From Brachyhypopomus gauderio (taxonomy: Eukaryota; Chordata; Actinopteri; Gymnotiformes; Hypopomidae), in assembly GCF_052324685.1 (NCBI RefSeq), contig NC_135220.1, positions 7,201,293 through 7,265,292 of the forward strand: a stretch of DNA of 64,000 nucleotides. The letters run 5' to 3'. Positions 1 to 12,066 of the stretch are shown here, in pieces. A program made the position numbers and the translations under genes. The notes beneath the pieces are model-generated. The model was not told the origin of the DNA and made no database searches. It saw only the letters and a program-made list of their open reading frames with translations. Every line of letters starts with the position of its first letter. The stretch's first letter is position 1.

Positions 1-190
1 GAGTCACTGTGATAGTCTGGGGTCTGGATATACCTGTAGAGTCACTGTGATAGTCTGGGGTCTGGACATACCTGTAGAGTCACTGTAATAGTCTGGGGTC
101 TGGATATACCTGTAGAGTCACTGTAATAGTCTGGGGTCTGGACATACCTGTAGAGTCACTGTAATAGTCTGGGGTCTGGACATACCTGTA
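1..190. repeat. 38-bp minisatellite made of repeated inip exon-3 splice donors
   Basis: Five head-to-tail copies of a 38-bp unit run from base 1 to 190, differing at only two positions (GTGATA/GTAATA and GGATAT/GGACAT). Read on the minus strand, each unit contains CTACAG/GTATGT or CTACAG/GTATAT, a copy of the true inip exon-3 donor TTACAG/GTATGT at 186/185. The array starts at the exon border and continues into the intron to the window edge, so it may be longer. Reading past the true donor in frame meets TGA after ten codons. Confidence 0.95.
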
Positions 191-1418
191 AGGCTGCTTT
201 TTGCTGAGCTGCTATGTGCTGCTGCTCTGCATGGTCCCGGAAGTCCTTGTTTACAGCTGGTCGTGACAGTGGGATACTGAGAGAAAGGTAAGAAAGTTAT
301 TCTGAACTTCAAAATGAAAATCTGAAAATCAGGAACATATGTTAAGGAGTGGGAGAGCTCAATCTATACTTTAAATGAAACCATATTAACAATATTTACA
401 CTGCATTGGGCAATTACATTCTCCCTGGTGTAAGATCTGTCTCTTTGAGAGCTTTATATTAACCTGGTTTGAATTAGCTGGGTTAGAGAAGTGGAACTGT
501 AAACCACTGATATACGTTTTTACGGAGCCCGTAAGGTGACATCATGTTGAAAAAATCATAACGCGTGGACACGACTTATTAACGCGTGGGAACGAGATAC
601 TAATGTCGCCTTTCACGCGCGGCAACAAAGTTTATTTTCACAGCAAAGCAAGCAGATCCCAGGGATGTTCGCGAACTGACTGCCAAGGAGGGGATGTGCA
701 CCAACTGCCTGCCCAAGGAAGGTAAACCTGGCTTTATATAAAGTAATACTTAATTATCTCGTTCGCACGCGTTAATAAGGCGTGGCCACGCGTTATTATA
801 TTTTTTACATTATGTCACCTTACGGGCTCCGTACGTTTTAGACTACACTGGGAATTAATTTTAATTCTGTATGGAGGTCCACAGCATAGCTGTGAGCTGT
901 CTGTTCAAATACGCCCGATGCGGTTATATGGACATTAATAAACGTGCTCATGTATTAAATCATTTGTAACGGTTTACCAGAATACTGAAAATACTATTCA
1001 ACTGAACTCCTTTAGATCCCAAAATAAATCATGCATTTCGAGCAAGCAGAAGGTGGGGTGATATTTACCTTGCCCCAGGACTGTTCATGGACTGGCTTTG
1101 TATGAGACGTCTCTTTTCCTTGTCTAGTTCAGCTAAAATAGCGACCCTGTTTTTATTCTGAAAACCTGTGTGGACAATAAGATAAACGGCTTCTCATGAA
1201 CTGTTCTTAAATGACCCTGTAGCATTGACGGTAAACTCGATCAGACGTGGTTTTAAAACTGACAGCAGAGTAAGGCACAGCCTCACTGCTAAGTTAGCCA
1301 CTAGCTACACCAACCGATCTACACACAGAGCCAAAATGCTACGTCTTCTTTACTGATCCGAGTTTCAAGTGAAACCTCAACATTCAGATTTACCTTGTCC
1401 AGACGTATTTGAAGCCAT
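186..1418 (-). CDS. inip: SOSS complex subunit C (INIP/hSSBIP1), first three coding exons, 3' end outside window
   Basis: Three minus-strand exons join in frame: 1418-1394 (ATG, MASNTSGQ), 1165-1069 and 276-186, giving 71 codons. The product reads through FQNKNRVAILAELDKEKRR and DFRDHAEQQHIAAQQKAALQ, which I recognise as INIP (about 104 residues in vertebrates), so roughly 30 C-terminal residues lie off the left edge. Splice sites are canonical: CAAG/gtaaat, acacag/GTTTTCAG, GCAAG/gtaaat, tctcag/TATCCC, TTACAG/gtatgt. INIP is the small subunit of the SOSS complex (INTS3, a single-strand DNA binding protein, INIP), which acts in the nucleus in double-strand break signalling and repair. The exon 3 donor is followed directly by a 38-bp tandem repeat that copies the donor. 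lin54 lies upstream on the same strand. Identification is firm from sequence similarity recalled, not searched. Confidence 0.93.
521..833. mobile_element. MITE copy 1, TIR TACGGAGCCCGTAAGGTGAC, 6-bp target duplication
   Basis: The left end TACGGAGCCCGTAAGGTGAC is matched by its reverse complement GTCACCTTACGGGCTCCGTA at the right end. The element is 313 bp, has no coding capacity and is flanked by CGTTTT on both sides (515-520 and 834-839). The interior carries repeated ACGCGTG and CGTGGCCACG words near both ends. A second copy lies at 28511-29682. A 6-bp duplication points away from Tc1 (TA), Harbinger (3 bp) and hAT (8 bp); IS3EU or Dada-like superfamilies are possible, but this is inference. 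Confidence 0.88.
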
Positions 1419-1676
1419 CTTACGGGTTTTACTTCTGAACAATAACTAACAGATATGTTCAGGGGAATTAATTAGGCTAACTAGATATCAGCAACATGGT
1501 TTATCGCCAAAACGACAAGTTTGTTTGCATCTTTCTCGATGGGCTTCTCTCTTATGAACGTGGCCTACTCCGCCACCTATAGTACTGGGTTCATTTTGCA
1601 GTTGCCGATTTATTATCAGCCCGAAGTGACGATTACTGTGTTTGCGTTTCACAAATTATCTTTGCGATTTAAACAG

Positions 1677-1736
1677 TAAAATATCACATTTACATGATAT
1701 GAAGCTATGATAAAATATCACATTTTCATGATATGA
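1677..1736. repeat. Two direct copies of a short imperfect palindrome
   Basis: ATATCACATTTACATGATAT (1681-1700) and ATATCACATTTTCATGATAT (1715-1734) lie 34 bp apart, each preceded by TAAA and followed by GA. Each begins ATATCA and ends TGATAT, so each can form a small hairpin. They sit about 260 bp upstream of the inip start codon. No function is claimed. Confidence 0.6.
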
Positions 1737-1984
1737 TGACTTACAAAAGTGTTGTCATCTACTTAGGACGGTAGGTTATAATCAAAGATACCGTTGAACT
1801 AGAGAACTGATTAATACAAGACTCTACTAATGCCTAGAAGGAAGGCAAATGAGCATAAGAACTACATCAGACGACGAGTACCAACACCTGAGTGTTGACA
1901 AAGGACGGAATCCTTCATCAGCTGCAAAAGAAATATATGCATAACTGGGTCAGGTTTGAAACGTGAGTTTGCTGTCCAGAATTA

Positions 1985-2430
1985 CGCAAAAGCTACAAGC
2001 AGCTTCAATGAGACCAGGGAGTTCTCAAAATGATGCTATGGTGAGGACTGGAAGCTTGTTTTTGCCCCTTTAAGTGGTGGGTCATCCAAGAAGTGATGTC
2101 AGCCAACCATGCTGAGATCTAACGGAAAACCAGTGTCAGAGGGTGGGATGGAAAGGGCCTGGTGGGTGGTGTCATCAATATAGCAGTGGTAAGAGAAGCC
2201 AAGAGAACATATTACATCACCAAGAGAGTGAGTGTACAAAGAGCTGATGTCCTAGCATTGAACCATGGAGGATACCAGTGGAGAATCGACAGGTTACCCG
2301 ATAGTGCTGGCACTCCAGATAAGAAGTCAAAAGGTCCAGAAGAATCAAAGACAGATGAGTTTGGCAGCATGAAATTTCTTGGGCAAATGAGGGCTGTTTC
2401 TGTTGAATGTACTGCTTTGTAGGCACTTTG
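1985..2430 (-). mobile_element. Fragment of a dispersed fish non-LTR retrotransposon (antisense copy)
   Basis: The stretch carries phrases I recognise from an abundant fish repeat: GATGCTATGGTGAGG, TGGTGGGTCATCCA, ATAGCAGTGGTAAGAGAA and CCAGTGGAGAATC. It is degenerate, without ends or an intact ORF. The same family is represented at 43255-43745 and 50800-51265. Strand and class are inferred from the related copies. Confidence 0.5.
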
Positions 2431-2434
2431 ATTA

Positions 2435-5400
2435 GGATCCTGGAAATGGTTCTGGGTGAGGAAGAGATCCGTCTATATTAATGTTTCTAGAGTACGCTTT
2501 TGAGAAGAGGAGTGGTATCAATCTAATTTTATTTCAGAGGTGTTGAGTGTGGCCCTTCGATTTATTGGTACTACACTGGAACATTAGTAAAGCATTTGGT
2601 AAAACTAATTTTAGTAAAACACTTTGTAATCTGCTCTTTAGTAAGGCACCTCACTTTACTAAGGCTCCTAAAGCTGCCCTAAGGGTCCACACTGAAGGCT
2701 GGCTAATGTGAAGTCACTTTGGAGAAAAGCCTCACCTGAATGACAAAACCAGAACCTCATGATTTCTTAGCAATGTAGGACACACCCGCGTGCTGTTTTT
2801 AGGACAAAGACCTCTGTGCCTCACATAAAAGTTCAGCCAGAATTCTCACTCCAAATAATTTTTTTCATTATTTTATTTTCAGTCAGAGATAAAGTGGATG
2901 GTGCTTTGACATAAAAAGGGTTTTGCATTTTCCAAAAGAAAACAGACATGACATAAAAATTCACCTATATTTATAGACTAAGTCTCTGCTCAACATCTGC
3001 TCCTCTCATAAATCACCTCTGGACACCTGGACAAGCACCACAGTGAATCCTCATGTAAAAGATAATTGATTTGTAGTGCGTTTACAACAGACTGATTATA
3101 AATGGAACTTTCCAAAATACTTGACAGGAATTTTGAGTTATACTTGGTATCATATTAAGCAGAATAAAATGAGAAATTAAATAGTTAGACAGGAAATAAG
3201 GTTTACAATAATAATGGGGTAAAATGGGCAGGGGCGTAGATTTGCAGTGTACAGAAATACAGGCACACAGTCACACAAACACATAGCAGTTAACAAACCC
3301 AAGACTGTAGAGCTAGTTAACAAACTCTCCTTTCTCACATTCGTCCAAACAATATAACATTTATATAAGAACTAAGGGGATTAATTTGTGGGAAAGAAAT
3401 TCTGTATTGTAATTGAGATACAAAGGAGCACTACAGTTTTCATTTACATTTCTACAAGATTAAATGGTCAGATCACTTGGAAAGAAGCAAGAATTCTGAA
3501 ATAGTTTTCCCGGTCAAAAATCTCTTATTTGTTTACTTAAATAATGTTTAAAGAAAGAAAAAAAAAGCATGTTAATTTCCATAAACCCACTGAAAGATAA
3601 CCCATTATAAGCAAGGACAGGATGGCACAGGTGAAGTACTTTCAAATTTAGTATGCTTCAAACAACATAAAACAAACACTGCATGAGTGTCAGCATGAGT
3701 TTCTGGAGATGAACTGTGTAATGTCTTCAAGGCAGTGATTAATACTACTCTAATCTTTAAAAGGATATTTAACAAGGAGATGCAAAAAAGTGTCAGAAGG
3801 TAGAGAATTTGTCAAGGGTCAGAACATCTTTGCAATACAGACCACTGCATTCCTGTGGACTGTTTCATAAGCATGTACAGCGATCTACAGTATCCGTAAA
3901 CACACTTACAGAGCAGACAGTAAAGTCCTGAGTGTTGATTGGCAATTAAGGCATCCACCAACCACTCATCACATCTCGTTCAACTCCATGTGTTTATTTG
4001 GGCTATGTGAAGATGTAAAGATATTTGCTTAGTCTGATGCAGGGGATACGACCCGGCCTTTTTCCCCAGAGGACGAGTCATACGCTGATGACCAGAGGAG
4101 AAAACAGAAGGTTCTACAATGGCATTATGGTTCAGAACAGAAGTACAAGCATTAAGCATACTCAGATGCTCCACACTAAACCAGCAAAGCTCTCATATGG
4201 TTTTAAAATGTTAACTTCCGGACTGCCCAAATTACATTAGTTAAAATGTAGAAAAAAAGAAGATTAAAAACCAAATCTCTATTTCAAGAAACCACAGTGT
4301 AATCATTTGACCTGGGACATGAAAAGGCACTCTGTACATGTACTAGAGGGAAACAGATACTTGAAGACTTGTTATGGTTGTCAAACAGCTTCATTTACCA
4401 CCTTCCTTTATTCGATAAATTGTTGAATGGTACAAGTTTAATGGATTACTTTGTAAAACTTCATTTGATGCAAAGTTGGAGGTTTGTAAACTAATGTACT
4501 GACCACCTGTGCCAACCGAATCATGATTCGAAAACATTCACACCATCACTATACCAAGATGAACTGGCCGATAGGAGCGTGCGTGCATACACACACGCAT
4601 TCTCGAGCACTTCTGCAGATGCACGCACAGACACACACACACATCTAGTCACCCCTATCTCCTGATGACCACTTCTTTCTTCATTTAAAAACTGCAACCA
4701 ATAATGAGGTTTATAAAACACAACACCCCCAAAACAAACAAAATGCTACACACACAGACCCTGAAATCTCCTAATGGGTTTGATTTCATCGGTTGGCAGA
4801 AATCACTACAGAAGTGGAAAACTAGGGAAACATAATTAAAAATGGTGTCTACAAAATGTGTGGGTTGTCAATAGTAAGTTCCACGGCACCTCATGGGACA
4901 TCCTGTTGGTGTGTCCTGCACAGGCTGGTCCTTCCTTCCAGACCAGTGTCTGTGTGGGTGAACGAGTAAACAGGTTAGTTTGGCCTTGCGTTTTAATGCT
5001 TTTCCCCAGAAGGGCAGCAAGCTGCTCACAAACACCAACTCCAGTACAAATTACTCAATTACCCTCCCTGACAAAGGAGAGCAGCTCAAGGTTAGCTGCA
5101 GTAGGGCTGAAGACCACTGCTCTCACACCAAAGAACAGGAGAAGCAGAACGGTGGGATTCTTGAAATTAAAATGAATGAAAATGTGCAATAATGGTGAAG
5201 CCTTCCTGCACATCAACAGGAACCCAGTGATGTCACCAAACAGGAAGCCCTACCTAGCTCTGGGACTCTTAACACTGTCAGCTTTTTTGGAGAGTTACTG
5301 CTGGTCAGGAAGGAGCACAAGAAAATAACCACTCGAAATGCGTTATAAAGAGGCTACAGTATAGGCTACATATGTACATGTGATTACTCAGCTGAGGTTA

Positions 5401-6030
5401 TTAGCGGTAAATAAAACGGAAGGAAAATGAACTTGAGGAAAACAGAAATTGAATGTTTAAGTGAAAGTCCTGCTCAAGAAGATAAAGAAATTACATGATT
5501 GTGACTGAAATAAGAAGCAAGAGTTTGTGTTGTGAGGAAAAACTTAAAAGTAAAAAAAACACTACCATAAAAATCACTCTAAAATCTAATCTCCAATTAA
5601 GCAAAGTGCACAAGGCCACACAGGAAAGTCAGAGTGGGAGGGGCAGATGCAGGAGGGGGCAGGGCCTGTGGACCTGTCCACTGCTGCACAGGGTCGTCTT
5701 CCCTGGCCCAACGACTCTCCCTTCAGCCACCACCAGAGTCCACGGGGAGGTCTCTCTCTGCACCTGGCACCGTCTCCCACGGCCTCCCTAGCTTCAGCAG
5801 ACGCACAGCCTTGTGGGGCGAGTCTACAGCACGATACATGTCCCACGATACATGTCTACAGCCGGAGGAGAAGTTTGGGGGCTCAGGGAGCCCAGACCGG
5901 GACCCCATCGCCCTAGTAACAGCGAAGTCTCCGGTCAGCTTAGGCCTGGGGGTGGGGCAGAACATCCCAACACCAGCCCTGCAGCGCAGTTCAGCCTGGC
6001 TCGGAAGGGAAGGAGGGGCAAAAGGCAGTC
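2435..6030 (-). other. Stretch without coding exons; probable lin54 3' UTR and intergenic DNA
   Basis: This 3.6-kb stretch lies directly downstream of the lin54 stop codon. I find no conserved coding block or complete transposon in it. Minus-strand AATAAA signals (plus TTTATT) occur, for example at 2872-2877 and near 3990 and 4400, so a long lin54 3' UTR of up to about 3.1 kb is plausible. A short CA-rich patch is at about 4585-4645. A GC-richer block at 5630-6030 holds only short overlapping ORFs on both strands and looks like composition, not coding. The transcript end cannot be fixed by eye. Confidence 0.35.
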
Positions 6031-7850
6031 TTAGCAGTTGATTGGACAGTCCGTCTTTGCTTTGGCGGCAGAGCTGATGATTCGGCACAGACAGCGGCCG
6101 AACTCCTCCAGGACCACCCTCTCAGCCAGCGCCTGTGGCTGATTGGACAGCTCCACCTGCTCCGCCTGCTCCAGCAGGCAGTCGCACGTTGCCTCGGCGA
6201 CCTCTTTTGTGACAAACGTGTACGGCAGCCTGAATGAGAGAGGGGGAGCGGTGAGGCGTGTCAGATAGGAGGACTTCAAACTGAGCCATCCAAAACCACC
6301 AAGCACCTTACAGTACGAGCTCATCTGCACATTGTTGACACCTAGTGGCCCTCAGCTCTCAATAAAGGTATTAACCATGACAGCGTAACGACATACAGCA
6401 AGCCAACGGCTGGTGCGGCAAAAGAGATCTGGGAACAGCATTACTTACTTTCCTCCTCCACTGGTGATGGCTGGGGTGGTCCTCGTGAGCAGGTCTGAGA
6501 TCTGTGAGGACAGTTTGGTCTTGGCAGCTGTCTGCTGCTGCACTCGGACCTCTGCGGCGTCGGCCAGGTGCATGAGGGTCTTGCGTTCTGGGCTCTCCTC
6601 AAAGTTCTTACAGCCCACGCACTTACAAATAGACGAACACATGATCTTCGCCTGAACACAGATGGGGAAGAAAATCTGGGTTAACATTAAACCTAAAACA
6701 TAAAAAAAACATTAAAACATTACTATGCTACACATTACTGTGAAACTTGTAGTGAAACTCAAACTCAGAACACGGTCCCAGTGGTCCATGCTCGGCTCCA
6801 TAGTGCCGGGAACGCTAACCTCATAACACTCGCAGTAGTTCTTCAGACAGCCTGACTTCTTGCAGTTGCAGCCTTTGCTGTGTCTTCTGTCCGATTCACC
6901 CTCTTTCCCTTTACCAATCTTAGGCTTGAAGGCTACCGGGTTTCTGTCCAGACAAGCCTGCCAGGGGTAAACGTTTCACGGATGTTAAACTCCTGTCCAA
7001 GTGTTACATTTTCCTTGTGTTACTCGATCAAATGTGCAGAGTGTAGCAATCTAAAGCACGTCCTTTACTCGACCAATTAAGTGTGTGAATACCTTTATAG
7101 CTTTGAGACGTTCACTCTCATGGTCAAGGTTGTTGAAGCAATTGACACAGTTGCAATTGTTACAAAATTCCCCATTTGCAAAGCAGTCACAGTACCTGCA
7201 GGTAAAAAGGATGTCATTTTATGCAAATGTACTGGGCAGGCGCCAGTGTTACCAGTTCAAGTCCCAGCACTGTTAAGGCCCTTAAACGAGTCACTGCGCT
7301 CAAACTTGCGCACAGCTGTAAGGCACTTTGCATGAGAGCATCGGCTAGGTCAGAGTGCAGGGCTGGACCAGACGGACACTCACAGCTTCAGGCACTGGGA
7401 CTTGGTGCAGTTGCAAGGCTTCCGTGGTCGTGAGGCTGCGTCTGATGTTGATAAACTGCAATGGGGCAAAACATAATGCATTAGCTCTTCGACAGACTCC
7501 CATTTTACATAATTGAGCATGAAAATGGGACTCCTGAGTCAAAGCACACTGAGCCAGACATTGTATAGAGGCGTTACAATGTTCAGCACGCTTCCAAGAG
7601 CCATGTTCTCAAACCACATGTGGAGTTCTGGGAGTGTACTGTTGCAAATGGTGAGATCACCTGACCATCATGCATGCATGATCTCAATCACATGTTCATA
7701 ATTGCATTCACGTGTGCCAGTGCTGTCTGTGCACACGCAGTGGCGCTCACTCACCCGTTGAGGGGAAGTCTGGCCTGCGTCTGCAGGGAGGTGGGGCTGG
7801 AGAAACCCGAGCTGCTGGCCAGAGTGACAAATGCAGACTGAGGCAGCTGG

Positions 7851-7886
<36 letters not shown>

Positions 7887-10800
7887 CAGCATCCCCATCT
7901 TACTAACACAGTCATCAAGAGAATCACACAGCTCAGTCACCACACACACACACACACACACACAGACAGACAGACAGATACATCAGGTACCTGTGTGACG
8001 TATTGGGCCGGCAGCACAGCGTATCCCATGTTGGTGTTGCCGGGGGCGGGGGTGAGCACCGTGCCCGGGGGCAGGTTGGCCAGGCTGGGCTGGATCTGAG
8101 GCAAAGGGGTAGCAGGCATGATGAGGCGTTGCTGCGTCTGGGTGCCGGTGACCACCTGGGCCGCTGACGTCAGGGGCTTCGCCACCACCTGTCAAGAGCA
8201 GCACCACCCCGAGGGCAGAGCGGAAAGAAGATTTTACTGAAGACACACACAAACCAGCACTAGGCCTGCTCCGACACACCCATGTACCCAACTCTATCGC
8301 AAACACATAGTGGCACGAGCAAAAATCGTGAAACAGAAAATGGACACACTGGTGAGCTCACTGGAGTAGTGAGTGGTTACCTGGGTTACAGTATGAAGAA
8401 GTGAGTGGTTACCTGTTTGACAGTCTGTGCTGGGACTATGGGGACAGACATTCTCACTGCAGCAGGGTTCATCACTATGGGCTTGGCTGGAAAAACAGCA
8501 AACACAGGACACCAGTCCACAAACGCCATAATCATTTACCACAATCACTGCCCTCGCACACAAAGGAATGAAGCAAAGTGTTACTCATAAATGAGACTTA
8601 AACGAATCTGTGAACTTACCATAATCACCTAACACAATACTACTGTGTGTGTACGCACAGATGAAACACTGTGTGCATATGCAATACTGTGTATGTGTGC
8701 TTATGCAATAAACACACAAACACACATATATATATATATATATACATACATACATACATACATACATACCGTGTGAGTGCATGTGTATATGTGCGCGCGT
8801 GTGTGTGCGTGTGGTGAAGCAGCACACCTGGTTGGATGGCAGGGTTGGTGTTGATGCTGGGGCTGGTGGTCTGTGCTGCGCTGCCTCCGGTGGTGGTTGT
8901 GACTAGGCGCACATAGTGGAAGCGGCTGCCAGGCACTTGGATTTGCTGCACGTTAGGGGGCGTGGTCAGGGGAATGATGGTCTTGAACTGAGGCGTGCTA
9001 ACCCCACCTACTGCCACCGTCTGCACCGGCTTCACTGCCTGTGAGGAGACCAGAGTCAATGGGGCCCTTCAACACAAATGATATATAAACAAAAACAAAA
9101 AAAATTCATTTAACTTTTTCTATAAGAAAACAGAATTTTTTTCTAATAGAATTTCTAGTATTTAACAAATGATTCAATACTTCAGCTTTTTGCCTTCACA
9201 CAGCACTAAGGATGTGAACGTTAGTTGCAGGGCACCTGGGCTGTGGACGGCCCGGCTCCTGCTTTGGCGGGTGAGGCTGCGGCCGTTGGCTGCACGGTGA
9301 GGATCTGCTGGCCCAGAGTCACGTTCAGCGGGAGAGCCACGGGCTTCTGAGGAGAGGGCGGGGCCACCGACACCACAGTCAGCTACGCGCCACCGTCAAC
9401 ACAGAGAACGGCATGTCAAAAACAAACATCCGTGGATACGGAGCGGTTTAACGAGAACGTGGATGTGACGAGCGGCTGGTGAAACAGCCCTTGCAGGCTC
9501 TGCAAAAGTGCTCCTGGAACACTTAACAGTGCTTTTAATTCCAAAGACTCAAATTTATTTATGTAAAGATTGTAAAGCTGCTTTGTGACAACATGTGTTG
9601 TGAAAAGCGCTATACAAATAAATTTGATTTTATTTATTGTCAAATAATATCTTTTGTCTGTGTGAAATTTTGGATTTGAAATGATAATCTTATAAATGCT
9701 GATAAGTAAGCATTATAAAACCGACTACTTATTCAAATACGCTGAACACACTGTAACCATAAGAAGTCGTCACACACAGTTCAACAAACAGAAACCACCA
9801 GAGGCTATGGTTCGAGAGCCCTGAGGGAGTGGCTGAAGAGTCCCACCTTGCTAGGAGACTTGAGGGGAGAGATGGCCACTTTACTGCTGCTGGCAATGCT
9901 CTGGGCTGCCGTGGTGACGGTCTCCCCAAGCGTGACGCTCCGGGGCGGGGTCCCCGGTGCACTCTGGGTAAGGACCCTCCCTATATGAAAGGAGGACAGG
10001 AACAGGAGCCTCAAGAATCCATACAGCACTGAACAAGAGTGGAAAACTGCAGTGTTGGACAGGTGAGATGCTGGTGGATTAATTTAGTTTCATCCAGTCA
10101 GCAGTGTTGGTTTCTCCTGGTGAAACAGGCAGGAACAGCACGGTGTGTGCAGCAGACAGTGAGAGAGACCAACACATCTAGCTCAAACTTATTTAAGCTA
10201 GATGTGTTGAATATTTTTCTAAAAAGTACATTTCTGCATGTGTAGAAAGAATGATATAATCTTGATTTTTGCATAAACTTCAGCCTTGTGCATGCAGACA
10301 TGTGATATGCATGTGAGACAGAGCCAGAAGGTCCATGTCCATATAGCTGCTGGGGAGTCACCTGTGACGGAGGGAGGCGTGGCCCCGGGGCTGGCCAGTG
10401 CCTTGTTGGTCAGGGCTTTGGTGATGATCAGCTTTGTTATCATGGGCCCTGCCGTAGAGACTGGCGGCTTCTTTGTAAACTGATAGAAACACATCAAAGA
10501 CCCAAATACATTATAAACATTTTACGATCATGAAAACAGAATCACAGTGAAGAAGATTTAAACAACAAACACAAAAGTTTTGAACACTCAAAGCTTGTAA
10601 AAAGGCAAAATTTATTAATTTCTAAATGTGGTAATGAACTGTTATTGTGTAGCAAGAAAACAGGTAGTTTTTCAGACAGCTTTACTACAAGGTAAATACA
10701 TTAGGTAGGAAACTCCAGCAGACTATAGTGAAGTAAATAACCCGTGTCTGTCGAAACAAATCTTTTGCCAATTACTCTGCTTTAATAAACACTGCTTGTG

Positions 10801-12039
10801 TGATTGGTTCATTGTGGCTGCTTCGACATGCTGTTGTGAAGTAACATTGAAATTACATTTTTCATAGATGGATATAGCCACGTGACAACGTTATCATAGC
10901 CATGTGACCACATTAACATCATGTCCCATGTGTCTGTGCAAATTTAATGAGCTCAGAGCGTGCATGGAGAGCCTCGTGCTGCTGTGCACAGCTGGAAACT
11001 CTGCCCAGCAACAACGCACAAGTGAAACGCCATACGGTAAGAACAGAACTCTTCTGTGAAATCATATAATGAGGCCGTCCCCCAGTTGAGCCAGGAACCT
11101 GTCCTGAGTGCGGATTCAAGGCCTGGTCAGACTCATCACAGTGAACCATTCAGAGTCCACTCGAGTGTGATGCAATTTACATTAATACCACAGTCTCTGA
11201 ACAAAAGTAAAATTGAGGTTACTTCCACAAGGTAAGCTCTGCTTAATCAAAATCAATGTGGGCTGGTTCTACCTGTAAACATGTAGTTGCATACATACAC
11301 ATGTGCGAACACACACACACGTGCAGACACACACCTGTACAGTCTTCACTTGCTGGGTCTGCAGAGGTGAGGAGGACCCCAGCAGCTGGCTGGCAGAGCT
11401 CACAGCCTGCACGCCAATCACAGACTTCAGTTCTGCCCTGGCCCCGGATGTCACCACCTTGAACTGCTGCGGCTGGGCGACGGCGTCCACCGAGCCCTGA
11501 GACGTGGCCGGTTTGCTCCAGTTGTGAGGCAGCGCCAACACGACCGGCTGCCCCGTTTTACTCAAACCGGTGACTAATAGTTTGTGGCCTTCCTGCTTTA
11601 GGACAGTGGTGCCCAGAGGCTTGCCCTCCGAGGCCGGGGAGGCAGCCACCTTGTTGAGGATTAGCTGGTGGTTGGCTGGGAGCGTGAGCGGGACAGAGAG
11701 CTTAGGGATACTCTGTCCCGCAGCGGGACTGCTGGGTTTGGCGGTGGGCTTAAGGTCGGCGGAGGAAGACGAGGCGAGAAGAAGCTGTGTCCCAGAGCTG
11801 ATTCGGCACAGAGTCGAGTCTGTGGTGGTGGAGGTGGTCAGAGCTTGGGTCTTCTGCGTTGGCGAACACAAGCTGACAATTTCAGGCACCTCCGTTTCCA
11901 TAGGAACGTGAGGCGGCTGGGGCTGACAGTGGGTGGATGGTGTTGGGGGCTCAGAGGGGTCTTCCTCCATTGCGATGGCCTCCGTGTCCATGATCTCATC
12001 GGGGAGGATGCTGTTCAGATCAGGCGACACCACATCCAT
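6031..12039 (-). CDS. lin54: LIN54, DREAM/MuvB complex DNA-binding subunit, complete coding region
   Basis: Thirteen minus-strand coding exons: 12039-11335, 10479-10362, 9980-9847, 9382-9236, 9038-8828, 8486-8413, 8188-7991, 7846-7755, 7455-7384, 7195-7093, 6957-6820, 6651-6449, 6229-6031. They total 2394 nt, exactly 797 codons plus TAA; human LIN54 has 749 residues. The ATG ([15 protein letters not shown]) is in good context (GAGGATGG). The N-terminal two thirds are Ser/Thr/Pro/Gln-rich. Two cysteine-rich CXC (tesmin/TSO1) domains follow at about residues 570-610 ([20 protein letters not shown]) and 640-685 ([18 protein letters not shown]), each keeping the Tyr (LKLYC, LKNYC) known to contact DNA. 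The C-terminus (EEFGRC) is the helical MuvB-interacting tail. LIN54 binds CHR promoter elements and tethers MuvB to cell-cycle genes in the nucleus. A copy of the exon-2/intron-2 border lies at 21400-22038. Confidence 0.96.
7855..7980. repeat. CA microsatellites in lin54 intron
   Basis: A (CA)n run at about 7853-7882 and a second (CA)n run followed by GACA repeats at about 7941-7978 lie between the lin54 exons at 7755-7846 and 7991-8188. The first begins only a few bases upstream of the acceptor of the 7846-7755 exon. Confidence 0.9.
8725..8816. repeat. Composite AT / CATA / GTGT microsatellite in lin54 intron
   Basis: (TA)n from about 8727 to 8745 passes into (CATA)n to about 8769 and then a GT/GC alternating stretch up to 8816. 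It ends about a dozen bases from the donor of the exon at 8828-9038. Confidence 0.85.
9534..9650 (-). mobile_element. 3' tail of a dispersed fish retroelement in lin54 intron
   Basis: The block containing AAAGCTGCTTTGTGACAACA followed by GAAAAGCGCTATACAAATAA is a tail that recurs across fish genomes next to LINE/SINE insertions. No ORF remains. Family and orientation are inferred from memory of similar repeats. Confidence 0.45.
10941..11576. other. Source segment of the duplication found at 21400-22038
   Basis: This 636-bp segment spans 242 nt of the end of the large lin54 coding exon (11335-11576) and the first 394 nt of the following intron, including the donor CAG/GTGTGT. An almost identical 639-bp copy is present 10.5 kb away in the same orientation, inside a decayed Tc1 transposon. 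The functional copy is this one, because it reads in frame with the rest of lin54. Confidence 0.93.
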
Positions 12040-12066
12040 CCTCACAGGCACTCTACAGACTCCTCA

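Noticed and set aside
1-190. Regular 38-bp repeats that could suggest a CRISPR array
   Set aside because: There are no spacers, the units are contiguous, and the host is a vertebrate; it is a minisatellite.
5586-6215. Cluster of overlapping ORFs of 70-135 codons on both strands
   Set aside because: GC-rich sequence downstream of the lin54 stop gives few chance stops; none has a recognisable domain, and one merely overlaps the lin54 last exon in another frame.
12040-12051. Upstream GTG start for lin54
   Set aside because: The ATG at 12037-12039 begins the conserved [10 protein letters not shown] sequence and is in good context.
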